64,000 nucleotides of DNA from contig JBBBDQ010001922.1 of NCBI GenBank assembly GCA_037127315.1, positions 1,025,001-1,089,000 on the forward strand, written 5' to 3'. The translations under genes and the position numbers were made by a program. Each line of letters begins with the position of its first letter. The stretch's first letter is position 1. Under the pieces are notes generated by a model that saw nothing but the letters and a program-made list of their open reading frames with translations, was not told the origin of the DNA and did no database searches. Shown here in pieces: positions 11,275 to 22,845 of the stretch. Source of the DNA: Ascarosepion bandense. Its lineage: Eukaryota > Mollusca > Cephalopoda > Sepiida > Sepiidae.

Positions 11275-11975
11275 TGTTACGTGTAACAAAAGAAAAAAAA
11301 TTGATTAGCCAAAACTCAGAGTTAAATTACAGACAAATATTTAATTTACAAAAACATTAAATAAAAATATTTACAAATATACAGTTTTACATTCAAATAG
11401 AAATCAGAGTTTACTACTGGCAGGCGAAGTGTTACGAAGAGGGAAGAAGAGTTCATATCTTTACCCAGTTAAATTAATGAAGTAGTTTAAATGCTACACT
11501 TTTTGGAAATCCTTAAATGTGTATATAAAGAATAATTTCTAGTATGGTCAATGAAAAAGTCAAAAATATTTATTTACCCATTTAGTTCCATGAGGTTCTC
11601 TTTCAGGTTTTAGTTGGTCAGCAACTTTTCTTAGAAATTCTTTTAGCTGGATATAAATCCTTGACTCAAAAAGGGAGTTGATAATGTTAGCAAATCCTGT
11701 TAACAACTAACTACTCTCTTTCCAAAACCTATTTTTATAGGGGCTAACACCTAATTTGCATACCTTAGAATCCTTTAGAATTCTCTAGATTTTACTCAAA
11801 TTTTCTCAGACATTCTAGCATCTTCCAAACGTTCTATTTCTAATTTCCTTATTTTTATGACTACTTCATGAATTAAAACTTTTTGTAATAACAAGTAGAA
11901 CTCAAATGAATCCCTTACTACAACTTTTTAGACATTATTAATATTATTTTTATATATAAATGCATCCTCGTAACA
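11275..11975. mobile_element. Possible solo LTR
   Basis: The 701-bp segment starts TGTTACG and ends CGTAACA, a perfect 7-bp inverted repeat with TG...CA ends, and has no coding content. A TATATAAAGAATAA box near 11520 could be a core promoter. I found no clear target-site duplication, so this is a suggestion only; it lies next to the copia debris but need not belong to it. Confidence 0.35.
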
Positions 11976-12095
11976 CTGTTATATTTCATCAGTTTTGGAT
12001 CTTACTGGGAAGTGGTTTTAACCATTTTCAAAATGTCTTACTATTTTCCAATATATGTAGACAAATGAGCTTTTTGTTGAGTTTTTGGAATTACA

Positions 12096-12203
12096 GGTCC
12101 ACATGTTTTTGAAATTTCATGTCCACATGTTTTTGAAATTTCATGTCCACATGTTCTTGAAATTTAACGCCCACATGTTCTTGAAATTTCATGTCTACAT
12201 GTT
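12096..12203. repeat. 24-bp tandem repeat
   Basis: About 4.5 copies of GTCCACATGTTTTTGAAATTTCAT-type unit (first 20 bases GTCCACATGTTTTTGAAATT) with a few substitutions. Confidence 0.9.
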
Positions 12204-12616
12204 TTTCTTCACCGGTTTTGCCTCTAAAAGATAAAATGCAAAAAATAATATCAAGTCTTTGCTCTGAGTGCTTCCATGTTGTAATTGAAATATAATTTAA
12301 AATCCAGCTAGATATATGCAAATTCTGATTATGGAAATAATTTGCCAATAAAAGAAAAAGACTGCTTGGTTGTATACAAACAAACATGTTCACGTATTTT
12401 GTCCCTATTCTGTGTCTTTTGTCAAAATTGTATACACTCATCAGAATACATTATTGTAATTTACAACATAAGGGAATACTTAATTTTATTTATTACTATT
12501 AATGCTCTGTTTCTTTATATTGAGCACTTTAATTACAATGAATGTTTGCTTTAAAGGTTTTATCATTCAGAAATACTCTGGTTAACCATTATGGCAAAAC
12601 ACAGACTTTGTTAGAC

Positions 12617-12628
12617 ATATATATATAC

Positions 12629-12664
<36 letters not shown>
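12617..12664. repeat. (AT)n microsatellite
   Basis: AT run broken once by CGA, followed by a T-run; a second AT run lies at 12800-12826. Confidence 0.95.
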
Positions 12665-12672
<8 letters not shown>

Positions 12673-12931
12673 TTCAGGCATACACATTTAACTGAACTTT
12701 TATATTTAAATACAATTTGACCCTAATATTGAACACTTTCATCCATAAATATAGTATACCTTCAAAATATATTTTTGTCCTGTACACACATACATCTAAC
12801 TATATATATATATATATATATATATTGATTGTTTAATCACTTAGTTTGTGGTTATAATAAGGTTAGACCAGTACGTATTTCTATTAAAAATTATTCAATA
12901 CAATCATATTGTAGAACTTTTAAATATTTCC

Positions 12932-13180
12932 CATTTGTAAATGAGTTACTACATGATGTAGGTTTCTACCATGAGTTGTATCTTCAGGCGATTTTCACTA
13001 AATGATTTTACTGTTTACCATTTGCACATTCAAATTTTTCTCTGCCACGTGAGCGCTAAAAAAAAAAAAAGATCGTTATGTGAGCATTCTTAAAAAAACA
13101 GTAAAGTCAGTTATTGAAAATTGCCTGAAGACGCCACTCATGGTAGAAACATAGGTCACATAATAACTCATTTACAAATG
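12932..13180. mobile_element. Palindromic MITE with ~85-bp arms
   Basis: The left arm starting CATTTGTAAATGAGTTACTA is repeated inverted at the right end (ending TAATAACTCATTTACAAATG) with roughly 15 percent mismatch. A CACGTGAGCGC box and an A-run sit in the loop. A decayed second copy of the right part lies at 17920-18000. It is followed by an (AT)n tract. Confidence 0.7.

Positions 13181-13183
<3 letters not shown>

Positions 13184-13224
<41 letters not shown>
13184..13224. repeat. (AT)n microsatellite
   Basis: About 20 AT units directly after the palindrome. Confidence 0.95.
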
Positions 13225-13226
<2 letters not shown>

Positions 13227-13560
13227 AATATTTCAATAGCAATCCCTTTTTTATACAAGTTTGATTAAAAATGTCTGACAAAGTACTGTGTTTAAGCTTT
13301 TTATTTATTTTGTGTTCATAATATTTTTTTCCTTTCTAGATATAAGGTGTGTAAAAATTGCATGAATGTTTTCAGTTATTTTTTTTAGCCATTATGTAAG
13401 ATGTAAATTTTTAATTCTAACTAAATGAATACATTTTTAGGTATGTATACAGAATTATGAGAATACTAAAGCACTAACAATTTTTACCCTTCACAAGAAA
13501 AATTAAATGAAAAGCTTAAATTCAGTACCTTGTCAGTCCTCTTAAATGGAACTATACATG

Positions 13561-13577
13561 TGTGTGTGTGTGTGTGT
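13561..13577. repeat. (GT)n microsatellite
   Basis: About eight GT units. Confidence 0.9.
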
Positions 13578-13964
13578 AACAATTATGTGTCACCCAAAGA
13601 TTCCACTTAACAGAAATATAGCGGATTCTCTGATGAACTAGAAATACTAAAACACATTTATGTAGGGAATATTGTGTTAAAGGAACATTTAATTTCTAAT
13701 TAAATCTACAGATAAACAAAGTAAAAGTTGTCTGGAAAGTTCATGTCAAATTTTAGCCATTCATGTCGCAACACATTAGACACATCAAATTTATTGACAG
13801 ATATAATATGCTTACATTTCTGAATAGAGCAAACTTTAAACTATCTTTTGACGAAGAACATTTAAAATTACTTAATTCATGTCAATTTTGCCTCCCTATA
13901 AAAATGAATAATTAGAAGGTGCATTTTATTTGATGATTTTCTTTTATTGCTGTTGTTGTGGAAT

Positions 13965-14320
13965 GGTTTTCACACTGAAAGTTATAATCATGCTATGTCG
14001 GTTGCAAATCAACAACGCACCCAAAATGTTAGGAACTTGGTAATCTTCCACTGTAAGCTGACTCCTTAGTATTCGGCTAACTGCCAACTAATATCAACTG
14101 CCTAGTTTAACTAAGTCCAAACTGGAACTAACTAATAGTTCTACTGAACTCAAATAGAACTCTCTAGAACTTTTAAGAAACTCCTATGAACTTCCCAAGA
14201 ATTTATCGAGTTAACTTCCTGTTAACGTTTATTAATATAGGAGGGAGAGTCCATTATCTGAGGAATATGTGTGTTTCACCGTAACAACTGTAAAAGCAAA
14301 AATTCCTTGCAAGGAACAAA
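13965..14320. other. Unidentified insertion inside mariner copy 1
   Basis: This stretch falls between the transposase N-terminus and its HTH region and has no counterpart in copy 2. Its rich TAACT/AGAACT composition and GTAACA end resemble the possible LTR at 11275-11975, but I could not show homology by eye. Confidence 0.35.
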
Positions 14321-14750
14321 AATGATATGTGCTGTTTACAGTGAAGGTGCTCTAGCTGGCAGAACTCTACAGAAGTGGTTTTCTAAGATTAGAATTGGTA
14401 GTTGTAGCCTTATTAATGAAGAGTGCTCAGACAAGATCCCTTCTCTACAGATGACAATGAAATCAAGACTTTGATTGAGAATATCTTGCATTACACAATG
14501 CGGGCATTTGCAGAAACACTAAATTTATCAAAATCCACCATCCATGAGCCCTTAATGAAGCTTGGGTACTCAAATCACTACAACTTTTAGGTACCACATC
14601 CTCTGAGTAAAACAAAATTTTTGGATTGCAATTTTATCAGTGATTTGCTGTATAAGCACAATGAAAATGTGCACCCTTTTTTGAAGGGAATTGTGATAAG
14701 AAATTGATCAATGATCAGTGAAAAAGATACTGGTTAAGCAACATGAGCCA
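14320..14750 (+). pseudogene. mariner transposase, N-terminal half remnant
   Basis: Decayed codons give ICAVYSEGALAGRTLQKWFS, then DDNEIKTLIENILHYTMRAF, ETLNLSKSTIHEPLMKLGYS and VPHPLSKTKFLDC, in the order of the HTH DNA-binding region and linker of Mos1-like mariner transposases. The GDEKW box with the first catalytic Asp is mutated, and stops are present. Confidence 0.85.
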
Positions 14751-14756
14751 AGTTTC

Positions 14757-15372
14757 AGTCAGTTAAGTGTCATACGTGACACACGCTTTGGGCGATCATG
14801 TCTCTAAAGAGACATGACTGACTGGGCAGAAGATTATCCCGCAGTAGGTTGCTATTACTTTCTATGGTAGACTGGCTGTCAGTCAAGGCTGTAGAACCCA
14901 ATCTGTCCTATTATTTGACTCATAGCTAGAGGGGGAAGAGATGTATTATATTATTAAATAGTAATTAGTGGGGGATCAGTTTATTACTTCATAACAATAG
15001 AAAACCGATTCCCCACTTTATGTCCAGTACAAGTTTTAATTATGTTTCCAACTATTATATTCAGTCAATCAGTTAAGTGCCATACATGATACATGCTTGG
15101 GTGATCATGTCTTGAAAGAGACATGACTGACTGGGCAGCAGATTATCCCGCAGTAGGTTGCCATTGCTTTCTGTGGTAGACTAGTTGCCAGCCAAAGCTA
15201 TAGAACCCAATCTGTTCTATTATTTAACCCATAACTAGAGGGAAGAGATGGATTAATACCTTTTCCAAGGGTATTTGTGCGTAAGTGAATATAAAGAATT
15301 CAACTGGATTTGAACTCGACACCCCGATTTCTTGTTCCGAGTCAATATCCACTGCACCACAACACACATCCC
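14757..15372 (-). mobile_element. SINE-A dimer inserted in mariner
   Basis: A full SINE-A (15059-15372; tRNA-like head at the right end, GTGGTGCAGTGGATATTGAC on the minus strand) is joined to a second, headless tail unit (14757-14940) through a 100-bp linker with the unit AGTGGGGGATCAGTTTATTA. The same tail-linker-tail layout recurs at 51.7 and 59.3 kb. Mariner codons continue directly on the right (AKADFHPKEVM). Confidence 0.8.
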
Positions 15373-15700
15373 AAAAGCAGATTTTCATCCTAAGGAAGTA
15401 ATGATCTGCAGCTGGTGGGATTGGCAAAGAATCCCATATTATGAATTTCCGCCATGTCACCAGCCAATTGATTCTGAAAAGTACTGCTCACAAATAGATG
15501 AATTAAAAGGCAGTAATTCATGAAAAATGAACAAAATTGGCAAACAGAAAAGGTGTTGCTTTCCATCAGGATCAAACGAGACCTCACATTTCTTTACCGG
15601 CCCAGTAAAAACTGTTGAGGCTTGGCTGGGATGTGTTACCCCACCCACCATTTTCACCAGACACTGCTCCTTCTAATTTTCATTAATTCAGGTCCTTGCA
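15373..15700 (+). pseudogene. mariner transposase, C-terminal half remnant
   Basis: Reads FHPKEVMICSWWDWQRIPYY, QPIDSEKYCSQIDELKGSNS, HQDQTRPHISL-type and SPDTAPSNFH-type blocks across frame changes. HQD and SPD mark the second and third acidic residues of the D,D34D catalytic triad. Continues copy 1 after the SINE dimer. Confidence 0.85.
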
Positions 15701-17206
15701 AAATAATCTCACTGGTAAATATTTGAAACCACTGGAATTCTGGGAAGGCAGAATTTTTGAGTTGAAAAAAAGATGGAGAAAGTTTGTGCAACAAAATGGT
15801 TTATATTTTGTTGAATAAATATTTAGCAGCATAATTTTTTGTTTTTTAATTTCACTTCAAAATTGGCAGGAACTAACCAGACAATCCAATACATTTAAGT
15901 AAATATTTTCATTGAAACAGATTGTTTTTCATATAGCAAAGCAACAAGATCAAGTGTTATTTTATTTTTGTTTTTTCTTAACTTACTATTCAAGAATGTT
16001 GGAAATAAACAAGAGAATTAAGGCCCCCCCCCAAATTTTTTTTTAAGTTCATTGCATTGGAATAAATATGGCATTCCTTTTCCACAGAAGATGTAAATTA
16101 ATAATTGAAAAAAAAATACTCTCATCTTTGTATGTTCAGTCAACTCACATAAATAAAAGAAGACTTGTGTATGTAATTGCTTGTAAATGATTTATCAGGC
16201 ACTTAACTTTCTAAAGTGCAACTCAGATTTTTCAATGATGATGAAAAATGACACTGAAATATCAAAATACGCCTTTAATATCAAACAGTCTATTTTATTT
16301 GCAATTATTTTCATCTTCTCTCTTTTTAAAATGTCTAAAAATATTAATCTCAGCCTTTTGACATGATTTTGTTTCTGATTTATTTTAAAGGTTATCAACA
16401 AACAATAAAATAACATAGAAAATCATAGTCCAGAAAAAACAAAAATTGTTTTAAAAAAATAACTTTTGTAATTAGGTTTGTAAATTTTATGTTTCCCACG
16501 AATATCTTATATTTTTTCTTTAAAAATTCTTATTATTTCCCAAGTTCATTTTTATAATTAATTTTAATATTTGTCATTAAAACTTGTCTATATTCCTAAA
16601 GTTTATTTTTACTAATTAAATCTTAATTTTTCCTAAAATAAAATCCTTAAATAAAACAAGTTTCTAAAAATGTTGTAGGTTAAAACATAATATTTTATAA
16701 AATTCTAATGTCATTGTAATATCTTTTTTTTGTTTCTACTTTATTTATGTTAACATGGTCACCATAAATTATTATTTTATAGTCTCTTGTTATTTGTTAG
16801 CATTATTACTAATCTTAATACTGTTACTATGACTTAGTACCCATTCAGATTTGATTTCAATAATCATTAGTTATTATTTTACTATGTCTACCATCTGTAT
16901 TATTATTATGGCTTACCAAATTGTTTTAAAGGAACATAATGTATTTATATAAGTACCTATTGTTTTTATCACAAGCAATCTATTAGGATCCTATTATAGG
17001 TGTATAACATATTCCTATTTGAAATAGACATCACATTTTTACAGTTAGTTTCTCCTATAAGCATGGTGGGTTGGGTTATAGGTTCAATATCTACCATCAA
17101 GCACATTTCCTTTAAGATTTCTCAAATATGCAGACCGGTAGATGTGATACAAACTATTTATTAAAAAATATTCAAATGTGACTATCCACTAACAATATCA
17201 TTTTAA

Positions 17207-17256
<50 letters not shown>
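17207..17256. repeat. Compound (AT)n(GT)n microsatellite
   Basis: AT units pass into about 16 GT units, directly before the foldback at 17278. Confidence 0.95.
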
Positions 17257-17277
17257 TAGGCAGCATTTTTTCACTGG

Positions 17278-17583
17278 TGCATGTTTCATTAAATAATATA
17301 GACAAGTTATGTTGATTTATTTTATGTAAATTTTTTTCATATTGTCTAATAAGCTTAATATCATTATCGTTCGTTCGAACTGCCTGTTACAACCAACACT
17401 ATTTTCATCTTTCATAATGGCTGACGGAAGCCAAAAGCTTAGAAAGGTTTAATAATAACTTGTGTCAATATCATGATTTTTTTCTCTTTCAACAATAATG
17501 CTATTAAGAATATCAGACGATATGAAAACAATTACATAAAATAAATCAACAAAACTTGTCTATATTATTTAATAAAACATGCA
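17278..17583. mobile_element. Foldback element with ~85-bp arms
   Basis: Left arm (GCATGTTTCATTAAATAATA, ...TTGATTTATTTTATGTAA) recurs inverted at 17497-17583 (TTACATAAAATAAATCAAC...ATGC). The 130-bp middle is unique. Its terminal TTAAATGAAAC-like sequence also recurs between the AT runs just downstream. Confidence 0.7.
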
Positions 17584-17589
17584 TCAAAA

Positions 17590-17737
17590 TATCTATATAT
17601 ATATATATATATATATTAAATGAAACATCTATATATATATATATATATATATATTAAATGAAACTTCTATATATATATATATATATTAAATGAAACTATA
17701 TATATATTAACTGAAACATATATATATGTTAAATGAA
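17590..17737. repeat. Tandem (TA)n plus TTAAATGAAAC units
   Basis: Five units, each an AT run of decreasing length followed by TTAAATGAAAC(A/T)T. The spacer copies the end of the adjoining foldback. Confidence 0.85.
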
Positions 17738-19535
17738 AGAATGGAAATTATGACTAAATGCATCCAAACTAAGAAATACCTCTTACGTTCATACAACCAT
17801 GGATGAAAACACCATAATCCGTTCTAATTTAAACAATGCGCGTTCATAAATTCCCTGCCACATGAACATTCAAATAAAACACCATTACAAGAGTGTTCTT
17901 AAAAAGAAAAATGGTAAAAGGTAAGATCAGTTATTAAAAATTGCCTGAAGACACCACTCATTGTAGAAACCTGGGTCGCAAAATAACTTGTTTAAAAATA
18001 GAAAACAAAAAAAAAAGTAAGGGCATCTTGTTAAAACCCATGGTGAACATAGAAATATATTTGGTAATTGGCGGAGAATATGAAAGACTAAAATGTGATA
18101 AAAACAATCCAAAATTTTTAAGCATTGACAAACTGCTAAGTTGTGATAAAATCTTATTTCTAGGTCAGAAAATTATTGCCACAATAAATTAATATTAAGG
18201 ATTAATAATGAATGTCTTTTTAAAGATATTCATATTGATATTTTATTAGCACTATTGGTTAGTTTTTGCTTACTCTCAAATTGTTGATATAACTTTCAGA
18301 AACATTTGACAGGATTAACACATTTTTTTTTCCAAAGTTCATGACAAGAACAATGAAAACTAAATATCATTTAGCATTTCCACTGCTGCCTTTACAATTC
18401 CAGACTACCTGCTGTCAACATATCCATACATTTTCAAGCCACCATGAAATATATAGCTTTTGTATTATAAAATGTGTAGTACTTTTTTCAAACTGGTGTG
18501 TAAACATAAAATATGACTATTTTTTATGTATTTTTTTATTATATCTGTTGGGAGTGTTGTTTACCTTAGTTTGTACTGTAGAATAGTTGATGAAAAACCA
18601 AAAAGGTGGCACCAGTCAAAAATCCCCACATAGTCATTCATTTGTAATAAATGGTAATTTATTAATTTTTTTAAAAGTGTATAGGCTCATTTCTGGTCTC
18701 AGTTAAATAGATACCAAAACTAGTAAATATAAATAGCATTTTTACTGAGACTAGCAGATTAGCCTAGGGGTCTATTTTACCAGGAATGGCAAAATAAACT
18801 CTTCTTTTTTTGTTAAAAACAGGACAACACAGCCAGACAATGCAGCAGTGAAAGTGTTAAAATTTCTGAAGAAAAAAATATGACATCTCAAACACTCTTT
18901 TGGTATTTCAGAAAATGGAATGACAGTCTAGAAATATTTTTCTCAATAATTTTATTTTTGTCTATATATATAAGTTTGTATGAAAAAAAAATGTTGTCAA
19001 ATTTTTTTTTAAAGTTATATCTACTATATGAGATGAACAAAATATTGAACACTTTTTTTTAGATTTTTCTTTTTTTTTTTACTTACTGATCATTATATTT
19101 ACTTTTCTGACTGACTGATTTTTTTTTTTTACCAGTTTGCCTGAATTATTTGCTCTCTTAATCTTGCAACTGCTTGCTCTGCTCTCCAGAATTTACTAAC
19201 ACTGACATTCTGTTTTGCATGTTTTTGTAACCGCTATATTTTTATTTGATTTTTGAGAAAAAAAAAAAAAAAAAGAGAGAAAATTTTCATGATGACACCT
19301 GTATTTTTTCTTTAAAATGTGCAATAAATAAATTATTACTATTTCTTCATGTTTTTCTTTTCTACAAATTTTTCTTCATGTTGCTTCTCTTCTCTCTCTT
19401 TTTTTTTTTTTTAAAAAAAAAAAAAAAAGAAAAGAAAAACTCAAAATTTCTCTTGCATCTTTCGCTATATAGCCCCCATCCCTGCCTATTGTCCCATATC
19501 TGGATAAGAATGACCATTCTCATCTCATGCCTTTT

Positions 19536-19549
19536 ATTTTCTACTACAG
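19536..19549 (+). promoter_or_regulatory. Splice acceptor of the teneurin-like exon
   Basis: A T/C-rich run (CCTTTTATTTTCTACTACAG) ends in AG exactly where the coding-like sequence begins. Polypyrimidine content and lack of an AG in the preceding 15 bases fit a 3' splice site. Confidence 0.7.
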
Positions 19550-19872
19550 GTGCAGTGCAGACGAAAGTTACCTACCTACCGGACGGTGCCGTAGTCATTG
19601 TTTTCCCAACTAACCTGACAGTTGCCTTGGAGACCCGTGGCCACCCGATTCTGGAAAGCAAGCATCGGATGCACTTCAAGAGGAAAGTGATAATACCAAA
19701 TCTGTATGTCCACCGTCTGGAGTGGCGTTTTTATCTGGAACGTTCTGGGCGACAAAAACAAAACCGCCTGATTGAACGGATCGGTCGTCGGATGAGGGTA
19801 GGGCCTCATTTCTCCAGGCATGCAAACGTGCATGGTACGCATGAGGATGGATACAAAGGGAAAGCATTGCTG
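19550..19872 (+). CDS. TENM: Teneurin-like internal exon (extracellular region before the YD shell)
   Basis: Teneurins are type II transmembrane cell-adhesion proteins of the nervous system; this exon would encode part of the extracellular module just upstream of the tyrosine-aspartate (YD) repeat shell. Seen directly: an open segment of 323 bp with much higher GC and complexity than its flanks, entered through a pyrimidine tract and CTACTACAG acceptor and left at a CTG|GTATGT donor. The first codon is split (one base from the previous exon) and the last is complete. Residues 11-35 (PDGAVV...TVALETRGHPIL), 44-64 (KRKVIIPN...HRLEWRFYLE) and 77-84 (RIGRRMRV) follow, in order, the vertebrate teneurin pattern of ADGS, VALQTEPHLL, RNVTLP, LVEWRQRKE and GRRLRV. 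There is an N-glycosylation sequon NLT near residue 22. The reading frame stays open upstream only through low-complexity intron, so the exon start is the acceptor rather than a methionine. Alignment was from memory; family assignment about 0.75, exon status higher. Confidence 0.75.
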
Positions 19873-19878
19873 GTATGT
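19873..19878 (+). promoter_or_regulatory. Splice donor of the teneurin-like exon
   Basis: GTATGT directly follows the last conserved codon (CTG). Reading through gives only four more codons before a stop (TGA at 19885), which supports splicing here rather than a terminal exon. Confidence 0.65.
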
Positions 19879-20240
19879 GACTTTTGACCTTTTGCTGCCA
19901 TGACTACCCTTGACCCTCGGCTCTGCCCCTATCAGGTTTAAATTGCACCCTGTCCAATCCCTCCCACCCTTATTACCTTTGTTCTCTCATGCTTATTAAT
20001 CTAAGACAAGAATCTGACATTAACTAATAAACAAAAGTAAGAAAGTACTTAAAAAAAACTTTTAAGAAATGATATTATTTACTTCAGATTAAAGTTCCCA
20101 TTTATAAAATTTAGAACCTTAAAATGAGTTTTCTCGGCTATTAATTTTCGATACTCGTTTAAGTAACACGAATGTTTAATCAGCATACTTTATTACCGAC
20201 CAGTTTAAAACTAAGTTTCTGAGGGTATCAATTGTAATTT

Positions 20241-20350
20241 GCTATGGATTTGCAGCTGCCTTTGTGATGGTCTTTGTAGCCTGTTGCAATGAATTCAGAG
20301 CTGCCTTTTTGATGGCCTTTCTAGCACTTTGCAATGGATTCAGCTCTGTA
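20241..20350. repeat. ~45-bp direct repeat, 2.5 copies
   Basis: Two copies of a 45-bp unit with GAGCTGCCTTTTTGATGGCC-like sequence and a partial third. It creates the repeated CNEFRAAF/CNGFSS peptide in the open frame, which is not a gene on this evidence. Confidence 0.65.
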
Positions 20351-20532
20351 GTATCTTTCTTTGGCTTTCATGCTGTCTGCTTCAGTGTTTGTGGAGTATT
20401 TTGCTATATATTTTATGTAGAAATAACCACATTGTTATCATTAATCTATGAAGATAATCACAAAAATATCTTAAGAATAAGATGGACAATAATATCTCCA
20501 ATAATAACTTGTAATTTAGTAGAAAATAGAAC

Positions 20533-21319
20533 AGACCTGAAGGAGACTACCACCACCTTTAAATTAATTATTTTTCATTTTTTTTTTTACTTTTTCAGTG
20601 CAATCTTATCGATTACACCCTAAACTTACTGACTGACAAAATAAATTTGGAAAAATTTCAATATTTCAATAATTTTGAGGAGGGAGCTCAGTTTTTCATA
20701 CAACGTTATAGTAAATCGATCATCCATTTTGGAACCACTCACCAATACCACATTACCACCACCTGTAAATTGGTTGATTATCAATTTTGTTTGACTTTTT
20801 TCTTATTGATTAGACCCTAAACTTTCTGATCAACAAAAAAATTTGTAAAAATTTCAACATTTAAACAATTTTTTTAGTGGGGGGCTCAGTTTTTCATAAA
20901 ACCTTATAGTAAAATCGATTCTGTGCAATTAACTTTATTGCTTGCACATATTCAAGTACTGAGTCATTTGTGAAATTTTTGAATAAAGCCATTCTTGGAG
21001 TTTCCAAGGAAGATGCTATCGTAAGAACTAAAAAAAAAAAATTGAAAAAGACAAAAACAAGAGCAACAAATTGTCCCCAAAAAAACAAAACAAAAAGTGA
21101 CCCCAAAGCGAGTGGTTCCAAAATGGAGGATTGATTTACTATAACATTGTATGATAAATTGATCCCCCCTTAAAATTGTTTAAATATTGAAATTTTATCA
21201 GATTTTTTGGATAATCAGAAATTTTATGTAATAACTGATAAGACTGCATTGAAAAAAGTAGAAAAAAAAATGAAAAACAACAAATTTAAAAGGTGGTGAT
21301 AGTCTCCTTCAGGTCTGAT
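20533..21319. mobile_element. Foldback element, 211-bp arms plus extra internal copy
   Basis: Arms at 20533-20743 (starting AGACCTGAAGGAGACTACCA) and 21109-21319 (inverted). A third, same-orientation copy of the left arm lies inside at about 20752-20925 (ACCACCACCTGTAAATTGGT...CTCAGTTTTTCATAA). The remaining 180-bp middle is unique. No coding capacity. Confidence 0.75.
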
Positions 21320-22845
21320 GAAAATAGTAATGAATGTACTATTGTAAATCAAAGAAAACAAAGTATATTTTGACGCTTTGTAAAATATCTTTAACTCTGT
21401 ACACATTTATATTTACACTAAAAAAGTGGTGGTGGGGGTTACAACTCTATATTTATTTTATTTTCCTTATTTAGGCATGAATAATTGTCTTGATTTGTTA
21501 TCATCCCTACATTTCAACTGTTTTACCATACACCCTTCTTCAGAGGTCAAACTCAAAAGGATCTAGTTGTTGATATTAAAGAAAAGAAATATATTTGAAT
21601 CCTATTGTAAATTGTACACTGAAAGATAGTGTAGCTTCCCATTGTTCAATAAGTGCATACTGCAATGAGGGGATATTAGTGTTTGTTGATTTATCACTTT
21701 TACAGCATGTAAATAATCTTTGATTAAACAAGAGTCCATAGGTAAACATTAACCATGTTCAAACTTGAGAGCAGAGGCTCACACTTTAATCAGTAAAGTT
21801 CCATCTGCCTTTTGGGGAATTGGTTTTTGGTTACCCTGTCACAATCGATACAGGAAGATGTATATTAGTTTGTTTGTTATCTTTCCAATCTCATCATACT
21901 TTTCTCAGTTAAAGAAATATATCTTCCACCATTGTTACAGGCTGTCAAGATTTCTATGCCACACTTTCCACCATATGCAATATTATTACATATATAGTCA
22001 AACATCTACATCGGCCGTGTTTTGATGTCCCTAATATGTAATTCAGAACTTGAGCTGTCCCTTTTGTTGATAATTATGGATTTTATCTTCTTATAAGGGT
22101 TAAACCCTTTCGCTTTCATTGACTAACTTGTCTAAGGGTTCTTTCAGTTTTTCTTCTGAATCAGTACATTCTTTTTTGTCAAGTTTATTTCACCCAATAA
22201 TAAATCAAAATGAAATTCATGAAAGTTGTTTTTGTTAAAATATTTTTATTTTATCCAATAAGAAGTGGATTTAGAAGTGGTTCAGGAAAAGTATTTTGTC
22301 AGATGGATGTTGAACTGTTTTTCTCTTTCTACAAACGTTTAGTCTTTGATTTGAAAAGATGTTCAAGATGGAGTTTTTTTTTGGTTCTAATGTTTTTATG
22401 CTAAAAGTACTGTGAAATTATATCTTCACTTCTTCATATTGCACATTTATGTCACAGATGGTTGGAATTTTTGTTAATTCTCCCATTAAACATTTGAAAT
22501 GTTTGTTTTTTTTATTCCATTGGTTCAATACCAAAGAGTATTTGTGGAATTATATCATCACTTCATGATATTTTACACATTTGATCTTTTACAGAATTGT
22601 TGAACTTTTTTTAGTTTTTTCATTGGAAAATTTGGAACTTTAGTTAATTCTCCCATTGTAAATTCTAGAACTTATGGTTTTTCTTCCATTGGTTTGATAC
22701 CAAAGAGAAGCCAAATATATTTCTTTCAGGATTCCAACTGAAAGTTTTGAATAAAATTTGTTCTCTGTTAGTTTGTGATTTGTTTAAATTTTAATTTTTG
22801 CTTTTTGATTTAGACACTAAAGAAATGCTAACTTTTTTAATATGG

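Larger units (their letters stand above)
13728..15885 (+). mobile_element. mariner element (copy 1), interrupted
   Basis: Left end TTGTCTGGAAAGTTCATGTC and right end GGCAGGAACTAACCAGACAA are inverted repeats, matching the ends of copy 2 at 55.6 and 61.4 kb. The 5' UTR is shared with copy 2 (TTTATTGACAGATATAATAT). The transposase gene is broken: one unidentified insertion (about 13965-14320) separates the start from the HTH region, and a SINE-A dimer (14757-15372) separates the first catalytic region from the second. Without these the element would be about 1.2-1.3 kb, the normal mariner size. Confidence 0.8.
1..19535 (+). other. Inferred upstream intron of the teneurin-like gene
   Basis: No exon of the same gene was recognised between the window start and 19549. 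The stretch is filled with microsatellites and transposon remnants listed separately. Segments 1550-2170, 3800-4340, 6090-6730, 7110-7990, 9890-10790, 12210-12600, 13230-13720, 15890-17200 and 18000-19240 show no gene and no family I recognise beyond short simple repeats. Intron status is inferred only from the splice phase of the downstream exon. Confidence 0.5.

Noticed and set aside
15224..15460. Frames over the SINE/mariner junction
   Set aside because: Chimeric reading through SINE-A into transposase remnants.
19246..19549. Methionine-initiated N-terminal extension of the teneurin-like frame
   Set aside because: The upstream part is A/T homopolymer and hydrophobic low-complexity sequence that ends at a good splice acceptor; it is intron.
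19576..19867. Minus-strand frames across the teneurin-like exon
   Set aside because: Shadows of the plus-strand coding sequence; no similarity to any family.
22210..22404. 64-codon frame with basic and aromatic residues
   Set aside because: No family, no conserved start context, and chance frames of this length are common in the window.
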